This document shows positions 8,291-17,386 of a stretch of 64,000 bases of DNA, piece by piece (within the stretch, counting starts at the first letter, position 1; every line of letters starts with the position of its first letter). Origin of the DNA: a bacterium (GTDB lineage Bacteria > Acidobacteriota > Aminicenantia > Aminicenantales > Aminicenantaceae); assembly GCA_018335295.1 (NCBI GenBank), contig JAGXKI010000009.1, positions 1 to 64,000 of the forward strand. The letters are read 5' to 3'. The notes beneath the pieces are model-generated. The model did not search any database and was not told the origin of the DNA. It saw nothing but the letters and a program-made list of their open reading frames with translations. The translations under genes were made by a program, and so were the position numbers.

Positions 8291-9193
8291 CTATTCCAGT
8301 TCAAGACTCAAAAGAGAAAACGGGTCCACCCTTTTTCCCCTTATTTTAACACCCCAGTGAAGATGAGGGCCGGTCACTCTTCCGGTCGCTCCTATTTCAC
8401 CGATAACCGAGCCCTTTTCCACAAACACACCTCTTTGAACTTTTATCTTGGAGAAATGGCAGTAAAGAGTGAACACCCCAAGACCATGGTCTAAGATTAC
8501 TGTCTTCCCAGCAAAATAAAGGTCATCAGCCAAAACCACTTTCCCCGAATTGGAAGCCTTGACCGGAGCTCCCAGCGGAGAGGATATATCCTCTCCGCTG
8601 TGAGATGAGCGGGGTTTATTGTTGAAGAACCTTCTTTCTCCAAAATTGTGGTGAGCCTCACCCTGTACGGGAACCATGAATGAGCCCTCCCCCAACCACT
8701 GGGAAGTATAGATGTCATAGACCACTTGGAGCAGCCGGGATTCCCTCCGAATTCTTTCCAAGACTTCCTGCGGGGGTGAAACAAATTTCTCCTTCACCCA
8801 TAATTTCTTCACCGGGAATTCTTTCTTTCGTACCAGGATTTCCTTTTTGATTTTCTTCAACTCTCCATTCTCATAAACAATAGAGACAGAGATGGGATAG
8901 GCTCCGGGCTCCAAATTCAGGTCAAGTCCGAGAAAAGCAATGAATGTTTCTCCCTTTCCAAACCCATATTTCTCTCCCTGAAAATGAATTTGGGCTTTCC
9001 GGATAGGTCTATCATGAGAAATGGTAAGTTTAAGAACTTCTCCGGGTTGAAGAGACCTATAATCGAGACGAACCCGGGGTTGGGACAATTCATCAAAAGA
9101 AGCCTCGGCGGAGAGAGCAAAAAGACTCAACCAACCGGACAACAACACAGCTGCTGCCATCATCCCTTTTCTATCCACCATCTTCTCCTTCAT
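8291..9193 (-). CDS. Secreted M23-family peptidase (LytM domain)
   Basis: The product (300 residues) has an N-terminal signal peptide ending near SAEA, a beta-rich domain (about residues 30-140), and a C-terminal M23 metallopeptidase domain. The zinc ligands are visible in HSGEDISSPLGAPV (H-x-x-x-D) and in GPHLHWGVK (H-x-H). A linker, YCHFSKIKVQRG, also matches the family. M23 enzymes cut peptide bridges in peptidoglycan, or act as non-enzymatic regulators of amidases; the intact zinc ligands favour an enzyme. The ATG at 9193 follows GGAGG by 6 bases; a TTG at 9196 and an ATG at 9181 are alternatives. It starts 13 bases after the D-aminoacylase stop, so the two are probably co-transcribed. 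Confidence 0.88.
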   Translation of the reverse strand: MKEKMVDRKGMMAAAVLLSGWLSLFALSAEASFDELSQPRVRLDYRSLQPGEVLKLTISHDRPIRKAQIHFQGEKYGFGKGETFIAFLGLDLNLEPGAYPISVSIVYENGELKKIKKEILVRKKEFPVKKLWVKEKFVSPPQEVLERIRRESRLLQVVYDIYTSQWLGEGSFMVPVQGEAHHNFGERRFFNNKPRSSHSGEDISSPLGAPVKASNSGKVVLADDLYFAGKTVILDHGLGVFTLYCHFSKIKVQRGVFVEKGSVIGEIGATGRVTGPHLHWGVKIRGKRVDPFSLLSLELE

Positions 9194-9206
9194 CAATTTC
9201 CTCCAA

Positions 9207-10910
9207 TCAACCCTTCTCTTGTTTTCTGAGAACCCTTCCCGGCAGTTTTCCCCTGTGTTTCTCTCTTTCTACAACCATCTGGCCGTTCACCATCACATAT
9301 TCAATCCCTTCTGGGTATTGATGGGGATGAGTCCAGATGGCTTTGTCTCTAACTCGTTTTTCATCGAAAGCCACAACATCAGCGAAGCATCCTTTTTTCA
9401 GTCTCCCTCTTTTCTCAAACCCAAACTTCTGAGCCGCTCGGGAAGTCATCTTTTTTATCATTTCCGGAAGAGGAAGGATCTTTTCTTCCCTGACGTACTG
9501 TCCCAGTACCCGGGGAAATGTCCCATAGCTTCGAGGGTGGGGTTTTCCCTCTCCCAATAGTCCGTAGGGAGCCAGAGCTGTTCCATCTGTCCCCACTCCC
9601 ACCAGGGGATGAGCTAAAATTCTTTTTAAATTCTTTTCTTTCATCATGAAGGTAACCATTCCCACTCTATTTTCTTCTTCGATCAGCAAATCTCTCATAA
9701 ATTCATAGGGATCTTTGTCCGTTTCTTTGGCCCCTTGAAGCACACTCTTTCCTTCAAACTTCTTGTTTTTCTCTGATACCACCGAAGAAATCACCACTTT
9801 ATCCCAGGAACCTAATTTTTTTCTCTGCTCAGCCACATGAGCCCTCAATTTGCTTTCCAGAGTAGGGTCCTTAAGCCGGGCTAAAAATTCATCCGTGGTT
9901 CCCTGCTTGGCCCACAGCGGAAAGTAAAAACTAAGGCCGGTGGAGCCGGCTGTATAAGGGTACCGGTCACAGTAAAGGTTCACTCCCTCCCGATGGGCAT
10001 TCTCAATCTTAGACAGAGCCGCATCAATCTTATCCCAATTGCGAGGATAGGCCACCTTGAGATGAGAAATTTGGACACTCACTCCCGATTTTTGAGAAAC
10101 CCCAATGGTTTCATCTAAGGCCTTGAGTAATTCATCCCCCTCACTCCGCATATGTGTGGCGTACACCCCTTTGAAACGGGCCACCACACGGCACAACTCC
10201 GCTATTTCTTGAGGAGAGGCATAACTTCCTGGGGCATACTCCAGCCCGGTGGATAAACCTAAGGCTCCATTTTTCATATTCTTCTCTATCATCGACTTCA
10301 TCTTCTTCAGCTCTTCGGGCTTAGGCGGACGGTCATCGTAACCCATCACCGCCCCCCGGAGGTCTCCATGTCCCAACAACGTGGAATAATTCAAAGCCGT
10401 ACCTTTTTCCTCTATTCTGGAAAGAAATCCTCTGATATCCCTCCAATCCAGTTCTATATCGTACTGTTCTTTCAAGTTTTCCTTGGTTTTTTCAAAAACT
10501 TCATCCGCTACAGGAAAGGGAGATGAGCCACAGTTTCCACTGATCAAAGTGGTGATTCCTTGTCGAACACAACTTTCAGCTTTGGGATTGACCAAAAGTT
10601 CCACGTCTGTATGATTGTGCGGATCGATAAACCCTGGACAGACCGATAAATTTTTCGCATCGATCACTTGTTTCCCTTGAGATGCCGAAATCTTTCCAAC
10701 CTCTTTGACAAATTCTCCCTGGATCCCCACATCTCCAGGGAAAGGTTCATCATGAATCCCGTCGTAAATGAGTCCATTCTTGATGATGACATCCAAATCT
10801 TTCTTGGATGTACATCCCTTAAGCAGTATCCCGCAGCCGCTTAAACCGGCAGCAGCGGTTATTTGTGAAGTTTTTCTAAGGAAATCTCTTCGGGTGATAG
10901 GTTTTTTCAT
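9207..10910 (-). CDS. Exported N-acyl-D-amino-acid deacylase (D-aminoacylase) family amidohydrolase
   Basis: The 567-residue protein begins with a twin-arginine signal (ITRRDFLRKTSQI) followed by a short hydrophobic stretch ending in LSGC, so it is probably a Tat-exported lipoprotein. The amidohydrolase core starts with DVIIKNGLIYDGIHDEPF and contains the metal motif DPHNHTDVELL, a GHGDLRG segment, THMRSEGDELL and the late Asp motif GVGTDGTALAPYG. This order is typical of D-aminoacylases, which remove acyl groups from N-acyl-D-amino acids or dipeptides. A periplasmic or surface location would suit peptidoglycan or detrital peptide recycling, together with the neighbouring M23 peptidase. The true substrate is not determined by sequence. 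Confidence 0.88.
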   Translation of the reverse strand: MKKPITRRDFLRKTSQITAAAGLSGCGILLKGCTSKKDLDVIIKNGLIYDGIHDEPFPGDVGIQGEFVKEVGKISASQGKQVIDAKNLSVCPGFIDPHNHTDVELLVNPKAESCVRQGITTLISGNCGSSPFPVADEVFEKTKENLKEQYDIELDWRDIRGFLSRIEEKGTALNYSTLLGHGDLRGAVMGYDDRPPKPEELKKMKSMIEKNMKNGALGLSTGLEYAPGSYASPQEIAELCRVVARFKGVYATHMRSEGDELLKALDETIGVSQKSGVSVQISHLKVAYPRNWDKIDAALSKIENAHREGVNLYCDRYPYTAGSTGLSFYFPLWAKQGTTDEFLARLKDPTLESKLRAHVAEQRKKLGSWDKVVISSVVSEKNKKFEGKSVLQGAKETDKDPYEFMRDLLIEEENRVGMVTFMMKEKNLKRILAHPLVGVGTDGTALAPYGLLGEGKPHPRSYGTFPRVLGQYVREEKILPLPEMIKKMTSRAAQKFGFEKRGRLKKGCFADVVAFDEKRVRDKAIWTHPHQYPEGIEYVMVNGQMVVEREKHRGKLPGRVLRKQEKG

Positions 10911-10956
10911 TTTAACTCCTTCCCGCTTATATTTAATAGACCTGAATCACTCACAG

Positions 10957-10974
10957 AAAGGCCGATACTTATAA
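10957..10974 (+). repeat. Degenerate fourth copy of the GGCCGA dispersed repeat
   Basis: AAAGGCCGATACTTATAA matches 17 of 18 bases of the stretch at 32809-32826. It lies in the gap between the D-aminoacylase and PAP2 genes, on the strand opposite to them. Confidence 0.5.
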
Positions 10975-11104
10975 ATATCACAAAATGTATGGAGAAGTTA
11001 AGAGCAGGCATCTGTAAAGAAAGTCAGTTTCATTGACTCTTTTTTTAAACGTTGACTTTTTTCCCGGTCCCCTTCTTGCTTGATTCTCTCAGAAAATCAT
11101 GTTT

Positions 11105-11950
11105 TTAAAACCGTAAAGACAAAGTAAAAGAGGTTCTGTCTCGGATGAAAGAGAAAGACAAATGAAGAGAATTCCTTTCTGAGTTTTGCCTCAGGTCACA
11201 GATCTTTTTTCCCACAAAATATCCCAAAGCCGAACCCACAAACACATCCGAAGCCCAGTGCTTTTCATCGTGGATTCGAGAGAGCGCCACCAGCCCAGCC
11301 AAGCTGTAGACCATCAAGTCCAACTCCCATTCCTCTGTCTGCTCCGCCACAACCGAAGCCACCGCAAAAGCTGAACTGGAATGACCCGAAGGGAAGGAAT
11401 GAAAAGAGGACCCCAGGGAAAAAGGGTGAAAAGTAGTGCTTTGTTTACCAGTATAAGGCCGCGCTCTTCCTATTATAAATTTTATCCCTAAAACGAGAAC
11501 TCCGGAAGTCAACCAACCCTCCAAGCTCAACAAAGCTGTCTTCCTCAAAGAGGTGGAATGGAAAATCTCTCCTCCTGCATAAAGAGAGGTGATCACACCC
11601 CCTAAAAAAATCCCATGTCCCAAATGGGAAACCAAACCAGAGGCTTCTTCAGAAAAGGGAGTCTGATTCTCCTGGAACCAGCCATGAATATCTCCATCCA
11701 CGGTGTAAAGCAGGGCTCCCCCTCCCAGAACAGCGGCCAAATTCCAGAGACTCCTGGAATCCCAATCCAGAGGAGAACTAACTACCCCTATCCAATCCTG
11801 CCCGAAATTTTTTAAAAACTCCTGATTGAGTCTGTATTCTCCTTCTCCATCCTGAGCATAAATTCCTGTAGACCCTATCCACACAGCAAGGATCAGGATA
11901 ATCATCACCCTGGATCCCCAACTCTTGTCCCACCTGAACTGATAGCTCAT
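11105..11950 (-). CDS. PAP2 superfamily membrane phosphatase
   Basis: This 281-residue protein has an export signal (residues about 12-32) and several hydrophobic helices. The three phosphatase motifs are present: KFIIGRARP (K-x6-R-P), FPSGHSSS (P-S-G-H) and SRIHDEKHWASDV (S-R-x5-H-x3-D). PAP2 enzymes remove phosphate from lipid phosphates such as undecaprenyl pyrophosphate or phosphatidic acid, or from lipid A. The gene overlaps the waaA stop in an ATGA arrangement (11947-11950), so it is co-translated with a Kdo transferase; a role in lipid A or lipid-carrier phosphate removal is a reasonable inference. The exact substrate is open. Confidence 0.88.
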   Translation of the reverse strand: MSYQFRWDKSWGSRVMIILILAVWIGSTGIYAQDGEGEYRLNQEFLKNFGQDWIGVVSSPLDWDSRSLWNLAAVLGGGALLYTVDGDIHGWFQENQTPFSEEASGLVSHLGHGIFLGGVITSLYAGGEIFHSTSLRKTALLSLEGWLTSGVLVLGIKFIIGRARPYTGKQSTTFHPFSLGSSFHSFPSGHSSSAFAVASVVAEQTEEWELDLMVYSLAGLVALSRIHDEKHWASDVFVGSALGYFVGKKICDLRQNSERNSLHLSFSFIRDRTSFTLSLRF

Positions 11951-13230
11951 GCTTTTTTTTCAGAGGCTTCCATGAATGATTCCATGATTTCTAAAATCTG
12001 ACCTGAAGCCCCCTGGAGTGAATTCAAGGTTTCCTTGGCCTGTGTTCCCATTTTTTCCAAATGCTCTGGGTCTTTCATTAAAAACATCTCTTCCAATTCT
12101 TCAGGAGTGGAAACAATCTGAGCGGCTCCGGATTGGACAAATTTTTCAGCTAAAACAGAAAAATTTTCCATATGCGGTCCAAAGAAAACAGGCTTTTGAT
12201 AAAAGGCCGGCTCCAACAAATTATGTCCTCCCCAGGGAACAAGACTTCCTCCTACAAAAGCCACATCACAAAAAGCATAGAAGGAAGCCAACTCTCCCAA
12301 GGTATCCAGGATCATAATCTCCCATTGAGAATGAGACACCACCTCTGTCCTTTTCACCCCCCGGAGCGAAAACTTCCGGACAATTCTTTCAACCTCCTCC
12401 ACTCTTTGGAGGTGCCGGGGAGCTATGATTAAAAGAAGGTCCTTTCTTTTTTTCAGGGCTCTCCCAAAAGCCTGGATCAACTTTTCTTCCTCTCCTTCCC
12501 GGGTACTTCCGGCGAGAATAATTTTCTTACTCTGGGGGATATGGAGTTCTTTTTTCAATGAGGAAACCTCTTTTTTGCCTGGGGAGGAGAAATTGACTTC
12601 AGCCTTCAAATTCCCCGTGATTCTGATCTTTTTTGAATTCAACCCCAATTTTTCCAATCTCTCTTTATCCTGAAGGGTTTGAACCATGAAAAAGTCAACG
12701 TTTTTTAGTAATTTCTGGATGCAGAATTTAAATCTTCGATACCGTTTGAAGGATTGATCGGAGATTCTTCCGTTGACCAGGAGAACACCCCTGGTTTTTT
12801 TCCTGGCTTCTCTCAATAAATTCGGCCAAAATTCAGACTCAGAGAGGACCAGAAGGCGGGGTTGGAGCCGGTTGAAAAATTTTCTCACCACCCAGGTGAA
12901 ATCTAAAGGGATATAGAAATGATTGTCGGCCTCTCTGATTTTTTCCTTGGCCATCTGCATCCCTGATTGAGTCAGTGTAGAAAAGTAGACTCCCCAATGA
13001 GGGTGTTTCTGCTTGATCTGGGTGATCAAATTCTGAAGGGAGAGAACTTCTCCCACTGAAACCGCATGGATCCACAGGGATTTTTCTTTGTTTGGGGGAT
13101 GAATCAATCCCCATCCCAGCCTCTCTTTAAGATGAAGCCTCTCCCCTTTCTTTATTTTTAATTTGATGAAGTAGAGAGGGAAATTCACCAGAAGGAATAC
13201 AAAAAGGAAAATTTTATATAATAGATACAT
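11947..13230 (-). CDS. waaA: 3-deoxy-D-manno-octulosonic acid (Kdo) transferase
   Basis: The 427-residue protein starts with a single membrane anchor (residues 1-24) and continues with a GT-B glycosyltransferase of the Kdo transferase family. It shows SLWIHAVSVGEVLSLQ, where the Glu is the catalytic base, then YFSTLTQSG, SESEFWPNL, LVNGRIS, a nucleotide-sugar segment ILAGSTREGEEE, and VGGSLVPWGGHNLLEPA. It transfers Kdo from CMP-Kdo to lipid A at the inner membrane, showing that the cell makes lipopolysaccharide. The stop overlaps the PAP2 start. The start has no ribosome site and lies only 8 bases after a -10 box, so the mRNA may be leaderless. Confidence 0.92.
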   Translation of the reverse strand: MYLLYKIFLFVFLLVNFPLYFIKLKIKKGERLHLKERLGWGLIHPPNKEKSLWIHAVSVGEVLSLQNLITQIKQKHPHWGVYFSTLTQSGMQMAKEKIREADNHFYIPLDFTWVVRKFFNRLQPRLLVLSESEFWPNLLREARKKTRGVLLVNGRISDQSFKRYRRFKFCIQKLLKNVDFFMVQTLQDKERLEKLGLNSKKIRITGNLKAEVNFSSPGKKEVSSLKKELHIPQSKKIILAGSTREGEEEKLIQAFGRALKKRKDLLLIIAPRHLQRVEEVERIVRKFSLRGVKRTEVVSHSQWEIMILDTLGELASFYAFCDVAFVGGSLVPWGGHNLLEPAFYQKPVFFGPHMENFSVLAEKFVQSGAAQIVSTPEELEEMFLMKDPEHLEKMGTQAKETLNSLQGASGQILEIMESFMEASEKKA

Positions 13231-13238
13231 TTCAAATG

Positions 13239-13267
13239 ACTATACTAAATCCCTCCGTTCAGTTCAA
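13239..13267 (-). promoter_or_regulatory. Putative promoter of waaA
   Basis: On the minus strand TTGAAC (13267-13262) and TATAGT (13244-13239) have a 17-base spacer. The -10 box ends 8 bases before the waaA ATG, leaving little or no room for an untranslated leader. Confidence 0.5.
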
Positions 13268-13409
13268 GATAGTTGGACTTTCCGGGTTTTTGTATCCCAT
13301 TCAAAGAGAGTTTCCGGGAGCCAGCCGAACCTCCCCTAGCTTTATGTTTTGATTTCTGATAATCTTAGGGTTACAAAAGAATTTACTTCAAAAAACGAGG
13401 AAGGATAAA

Positions 13410-13733
13410 ATGGTTGAGGAAAAAAAAGAATCAGCTCAAAAAACGCAGTCCTCATCAAAAAAAGAGGATTTGAAGAAAACTCAAACTAAAAAGGAAGAGG
13501 CTCCCCCAGAATCCAAGGAAAAAGCCCCGGAAAAATCCCAAAAAGAAAAACAACCGGAATCCAAAGAGACCAAGGAACAGCCCGCCCCATCTCCTCCACC
13601 TAAAAAAAAGATCAATAAAATGAGTCTTCAGGAAGTGGAGGCTAAACTCAAAAAAGTCGAAGAAAAAATGGGAGGATTGAGCTCAAAGTATGCGCAGCAT
13701 CTCTTAAGAAGAAAAAAATATCTCTCTTCTTAA
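13410..13733 (+). CDS. Small lysine/glutamate/proline-rich protein of unknown function
   Basis: The product is 107 residues. Residues 1-75 are low-complexity, rich in Lys, Glu, Gln and Pro, and should be disordered. Residues 76-107 (KMSLQEVEAKLKKVEEKMGG and the following basic tail) form a likely short helix or coiled coil ending RRKKYLSS. I do not recognise a family. GAGGAAGGA lies shortly before the ATG. It is convergent with the 13742 gene. High charge could mean nucleic-acid or ribosome binding, but nothing else supports this. Confidence 0.7.
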   Translation: MVEEKKESAQKTQSSSKKEDLKKTQTKKEEAPPESKEKAPEKSQKEKQPESKETKEQPAPSPPPKKKINKMSLQEVEAKLKKVEEKMGGLSSKYAQHLLRRKKYLSS

Positions 13734-13741
13734 CATAATTT

Positions 13742-14263
13742 CTATCCGGAGGAATGAGAATCATTCCCCCGAAGTCCCATTTTCTGGCGAAAGCGGTAAT
13801 AGGGTATAAAAAGCAGGATGATCCCGAAAAGAGAATAAAAGTAAACTTGATTTATACTTTTTTCTATACCGTAAGCTTGAAAGATAAGGCCTCTTTGAAT
13901 ATGAATGAAAATCAAATTAAAGAATATAAGGACCACAGCCACAAATTCTTTCTCCAGAGCGGGATGAAGCCTGAGAGAAGAAAGGTTCCGTTTAGATAGC
14001 CAATCCTGGAGGAAATGATTTCGGGAGAGCAACCAAAACCCCCCCACAAAAACAGTCTGGAAAAAGGGATAGAGAAAGTAAAGCCAGGATTTCTCCACAC
14101 TGAAAGCAGGTTGTCCAGAAAAGCTCAGCCAGAGAGGCATTATTTGGGGAAGACGGGGAAATGAATAGAGGGCCATGATCCAACCCAGAGAGACCAGAAT
14201 TCCATTAGCCACATAAAGGAGTATCAATAAATTCTTTTTGACTTTAGCCTTCGCCAAATCCAT
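13742..14263 (-). CDS. Four-helix membrane protein, possibly DUF1648-like
   Basis: This 173-residue protein has four membrane helices (about residues 10-32, 60-82, 108-128 and 138-158). Between the first two is LPQIMPLWLSFSGQPAFSVEKSW, which resembles the 'P-x-x-I-P-x-H-x-x-x-x-G-x-P' motif of DUF1648-type proteins (found in some phage-shock or sporulation-delay-immunity-like proteins). The His is absent here and the match is weak. The function is unknown. It is divergent from rpsO. Confidence 0.65.
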   Translation of the reverse strand: MDLAKAKVKKNLLILLYVANGILVSLGWIMALYSFPRLPQIMPLWLSFSGQPAFSVEKSWLYFLYPFFQTVFVGGFWLLSRNHFLQDWLSKRNLSSLRLHPALEKEFVAVVLIFFNLIFIHIQRGLIFQAYGIEKSINQVYFYSLFGIILLFIPYYRFRQKMGLRGNDSHSSG

Positions 14264-14374
14264 CTTTTTATAATATAATAATGATTAATCTCCATCAACT
14301 AACCCATGAATACTTCAGGGCAAATAAAGAAACTCTATCACGGAAAATGAAATTCTGACAATCTTCTCAATTCA

Positions 14375-14403
14375 TTTACATTCAAGGACTTTTCTGTTAA
14401 TAT
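14375..14403 (+). promoter_or_regulatory. Putative promoter of the rpsO-pnp operon
   Basis: TTTACA (14375-14380) and TAATAT (14398-14403) are separated by 17 bases. The rpsO ATG follows 21 bases after the -10 box, with CAGGAG as its ribosome site. Confidence 0.55.
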
Positions 14404-14424
14404 AAATTTTTTCAGGAGAAAGAA

Positions 14425-14694
14425 ATGGTTTTAAGTACAGAAGAAAAATCAAAAATTATCAAAGAAAATCAAACTCATAAAAAGGATACCGGCACTCCAG
14501 AAGTACAAATCTCGATTCTGACTCAACGAATCAACTATTTAACCAGTCATTTATCCACCCACAAACAGGATTTTCATTCTCGAACGGGACTTATGAAATT
14601 AGTGGGACGCCGAAAAAAACTTCTGGAATACTTGAAAAAACAGGATATAAATCGATACGAAAATCTCATCAAAAGGCTGAAACTTCGAAAGTAA
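14425..14694 (+). CDS. rpsO: 30S ribosomal protein S15
   Basis: The 89-residue product matches S15 in length and in its diagnostic segments: [20 protein letters not shown] and [20 protein letters not shown], ending [14 protein letters not shown]15 binds 16S rRNA at the central domain early in 30S assembly. It precedes pnp, the classic rpsO-pnp pair in many bacteria. In E. coli S15 represses its own translation and PNPase acts on the same mRNA; whether this occurs here cannot be read. The start follows CAGGAGAAAGAA. Confidence 0.97.
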   Translation: MVLSTEEKSKIIKENQTHKKDTGTPEVQISILTQRINYLTSHLSTHKQDFHSRTGLMKLVGRRKKLLEYLKKQDINRYENLIKRLKLRK

Positions 14695-14715
14695 GTTAAG
14701 GTCACGGGGAACAAA

Positions 14716-16872
14716 ATGTCTCATACAATTTCTTTAGAAATCAATAAGCGCACCCTTTCCATGGAAATAAACAAAATCGCCACCCAAGCGGACGGCTCAA
14801 CTCTCCTCCGGTATGGAGACACCATGATGCTGGTCACCGCCACATCCAAAAAGGAAGTCAAAGAGAAAAAGCCTTTTCTCCCGCTGATTGTGGACTACAG
14901 GGAAAACACTTATGCCGCAGGGAAAATCCCAGGGGGATTCTTCAAGAGAGAAGGAAAGCCGTCGGAAGGAGAAATCCTACTCAGCCGGCTCATAGATAGA
15001 CCCATTCGCCCTTTATTCCCGGATGGTTACTTTTATGACACTCAGATAGTAGCTTTGCTCCTCTCTGCGGACTTAGAGAACCAACCTGATACTCTGGGGA
15101 TCATTGGAGCCTCTGTGGCCCTTTATTTCTCGGATATACCTTTCACCACTCCTTTAGGAGCTGTGAAAGTGGGCTATGTGGACAACCAATTTGTCATTAA
15201 CCCCACCGAAAGCCAGCTGGAAAACAGTCCCCTAAATATGATAGTGGCTGGGCGAGAAGAAGGACCTATCATGATGGAGGCCGAAGCTGAAGAAATGGAA
15301 GAGGAAAAAATCGCAGAAGCCATCACTTATGCCCAAAAGCCCATCCAGGAAATCATCAAAGCCCAAAAGGATCTCTTCCAGCAATTGAATATTTCCAAAA
15401 GAGAATTCATCCCTTCCCAGCTCGATGAAGATAAATACCAAAAAATAAAAAAGGAAATTTCCTCTTCTATGCTTCAAGCCATTCAAATAAAGAACAAAAA
15501 AGAGAGGGAGGAAAAACTCAACAGCATTCTTGATTCACTCTTGGAAAATATTCCTGAAGAGGACGAAGAACAAAGCTCTGAAATCAAAGAAATCTATAAC
15601 AAAATCCAGAAAGACCTGGCAAGGAATTTAATCCTCAATCAAGGAAAAAGAACGGATGGAAGGGAATTCGATCAGATTCGTCCTATTTCTATAGATGTAG
15701 GACTTCTCCCCCGAACTCATGGGTCAGCCCTGTTCACTCGAGGAGAAACCCAATGCTTGGCCACCGTCACCCTGGGTACATTTGAAGATGTCCAGAGATT
15801 GGATCTTCTGACTGATGAAGAGGCTTCCAAACGATTCATGCTTCATTACAATTTTCCTCCTTTCAGTGTGGGAGAAGTCGCTTTCCTGCGGGCACCCAAA
15901 AGACGAGAAATTGGTCATGGACTCCTTGCCGAAAAATCCATTTGGCCCTTCATCCCTGATGAAGAAAATTTTCCCTACACCATCCGTATTGTTTCGGATA
16001 TCCTGGAATCCAACGGTTCCTCTTCCATGGCCACCGTATGCGGAGGAGTTCTCTCTCTGATGGATGCGGGAGTTCCTCTTTCCAAAATGGTTGGTGGAAT
16101 CGCTATGGGCTTGGTCAAAGAAGCCGACAATTATGCCTTCCTCACGGATATTGCTGGGTTTGAAGACCACTTTGGAGATATGGACCTGAAAATTTCAGGA
16201 ACCGATCAGGGAATTACATCCATCCAAATGGATTTAAAGATTCCTTCCATTCCCCATGAAATCTTGAAAGAAGGAATGATAAAATCCAGAGAAGCCCGTC
16301 TGAAAGTCCTGGAGAAAATGAAAGAAGCAATCTCTCAGCCTCGGCCGGACATTTCTCCTTATGCTCCCCGAATCATGCACCTCCACATCAAACCTGAAAA
16401 AGTGCGGGAAGTGATTGGTCCGGCCGGCAAAGTGATCAAAAATATCATCTCCGAAACCAATGCCAAAATCAATATAGATGATGATGGAAACATCACTATT
16501 GCTGCTGCCGATGTGGAATCGGCCGAAAAGGCCAAGGAAATGATCGGCGATATTACCGTCGAACCGGAAGAAGGAAAAGTCTATACCGGTAAAGTGGTCC
16601 GCATTGAAGATTATGGAGCGTTTGTGGAAATCCTTCCCAACGTGGTGGGCCTGCTTCACATCTCTGAAATTTCCCATCAGCACACTCGGAAAGTCAAAGA
16701 TGTTCTCAAAATAGGACAAACCGTGCAAGTAAAAGTACTCTCTATCGAGGATAACAACCGTATCCGTTTAAGTAAAAAAGCATTGGAACAAAAACCTTCC
16801 CGAGGCTCTGTCTCTTCAAAATCCAATCCCAAAGATAAATATTCCGAAGATAAACAGAAAAATCGATTTTAA
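14716..16872 (+). CDS. pnp: Polyribonucleotide nucleotidyltransferase (PNPase)
   Basis: The 718-residue product has the full PNPase layout. Two RNase PH domains lie at about residues 10-225 and 320-545; the second holds the conserved DIAGFEDHFGDMDLKISGT. The linker between them is enriched in Lys and Glu. A KH domain follows (VREVIGPAGKVIKNIISET, about 562-620) and then an S1 domain (KVVRIEDYGAFVEILPNVVG, about 626-695). The enzyme degrades RNA 3' to 5' with phosphate and can add tails in reverse. It starts 22 bases after rpsO and is probably co-transcribed with it. Confidence 0.97.
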   Translation: MSHTISLEINKRTLSMEINKIATQADGSTLLRYGDTMMLVTATSKKEVKEKKPFLPLIVDYRENTYAAGKIPGGFFKREGKPSEGEILLSRLIDRPIRPLFPDGYFYDTQIVALLLSADLENQPDTLGIIGASVALYFSDIPFTTPLGAVKVGYVDNQFVINPTESQLENSPLNMIVAGREEGPIMMEAEAEEMEEEKIAEAITYAQKPIQEIIKAQKDLFQQLNISKREFIPSQLDEDKYQKIKKEISSSMLQAIQIKNKKEREEKLNSILDSLLENIPEEDEEQSSEIKEIYNKIQKDLARNLILNQGKRTDGREFDQIRPISIDVGLLPRTHGSALFTRGETQCLATVTLGTFEDVQRLDLLTDEEASKRFMLHYNFPPFSVGEVAFLRAPKRREIGHGLLAEKSIWPFIPDEENFPYTIRIVSDILESNGSSSMATVCGGVLSLMDAGVPLSKMVGGIAMGLVKEADNYAFLTDIAGFEDHFGDMDLKISGTDQGITSIQMDLKIPSIPHEILKEGMIKSREARLKVLEKMKEAISQPRPDISPYAPRIMHLHIKPEKVREVIGPAGKVIKNIISETNAKINIDDDGNITIAAADVESAEKAKEMIGDITVEPEEGKVYTGKVVRIEDYGAFVEILPNVVGLLHISEISHQHTRKVKDVLKIGQTVQVKVLSIEDNNRIRLSKKALEQKPSRGSVSSKSNPKDKYSEDKQKNRF

Positions 16873-16896
16873 CTCAAGCAATATAGACCATACATC

Positions 16897-17385
16897 ATGG
16901 CTAAATTGTCCGGTCCAAGATCAGGATTTACCCTGATTGAGATGTTGGTGACTCTCACAATCTTGGCCGTTTTAGCCTCCGCCGCCCTCCCCTTGGCCAA
17001 GGTTGCCGTCAAACGTCAGAATGAAATCGAACTGAGACGAAGCCTCAGACAGATCCGAAATGCTATCGATGAATATAAAAAATTGGCCGATCAAAAAAAG
17101 ATAGAAGTCGAAGAGGATTCTTACGGTTATCCCCCTGACCTGGAGACTTTGGTGGAGGGTGTGGAATTAAAGGGGGAAGAAGGAAAAGAAGAAGAGGATT
17201 CAACCAAAATTGTGAAATTTTTAAGACGTATTCCTAAAGACCCCATGACTAAATCCTACGAATGGGGATTGAGGTCCTATCAAGATGACCCTGACTCCGA
17301 TATCTGGGGGGGAGAAAATGTTTATGATGTTTACACCGAAAGCACGGGAACAGCCCTGGATGGGACCAAATACAGGAATTGGTAA
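16897..17385 (+). CDS. Type II secretion/type IV pilus-like pseudopilin (GspG-like)
   Basis: The 162-residue product has a short basic leader (MAKLSGPRSG) followed by FTLIEMLVTLTILAVLASAALP, the prepilin signature: cleavage after Gly, N-methylated Phe and a Glu at mature position 5. The rest carries an RRSLRQIRNAIDEYKKLAD helix and a charged loop. RRIPKDPMT and WGLRSYQDDPDSDIWGGENVYDVYT resemble the calcium-binding end of major pseudopilins. It is the first of three pseudopilin genes following pnp. No secretin or ATPase is present in the window, so the machine it serves is unknown. Confidence 0.88.
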   Translation: MAKLSGPRSGFTLIEMLVTLTILAVLASAALPLAKVAVKRQNEIELRRSLRQIRNAIDEYKKLADQKKIEVEEDSYGYPPDLETLVEGVELKGEEGKEEEDSTKIVKFLRRIPKDPMTKSYEWGLRSYQDDPDSDIWGGENVYDVYTESTGTALDGTKYRNW

Positions 17386-17386
17386 A

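Noticed and set aside
10957-10974. Flagellar sigma-28 promoter suggested by GCCGATA in the repeats
   Set aside because: The GCCGATAA-like core is present, but the -35 TAAA box at the right distance is missing in all copies and no flagellar gene is nearby.
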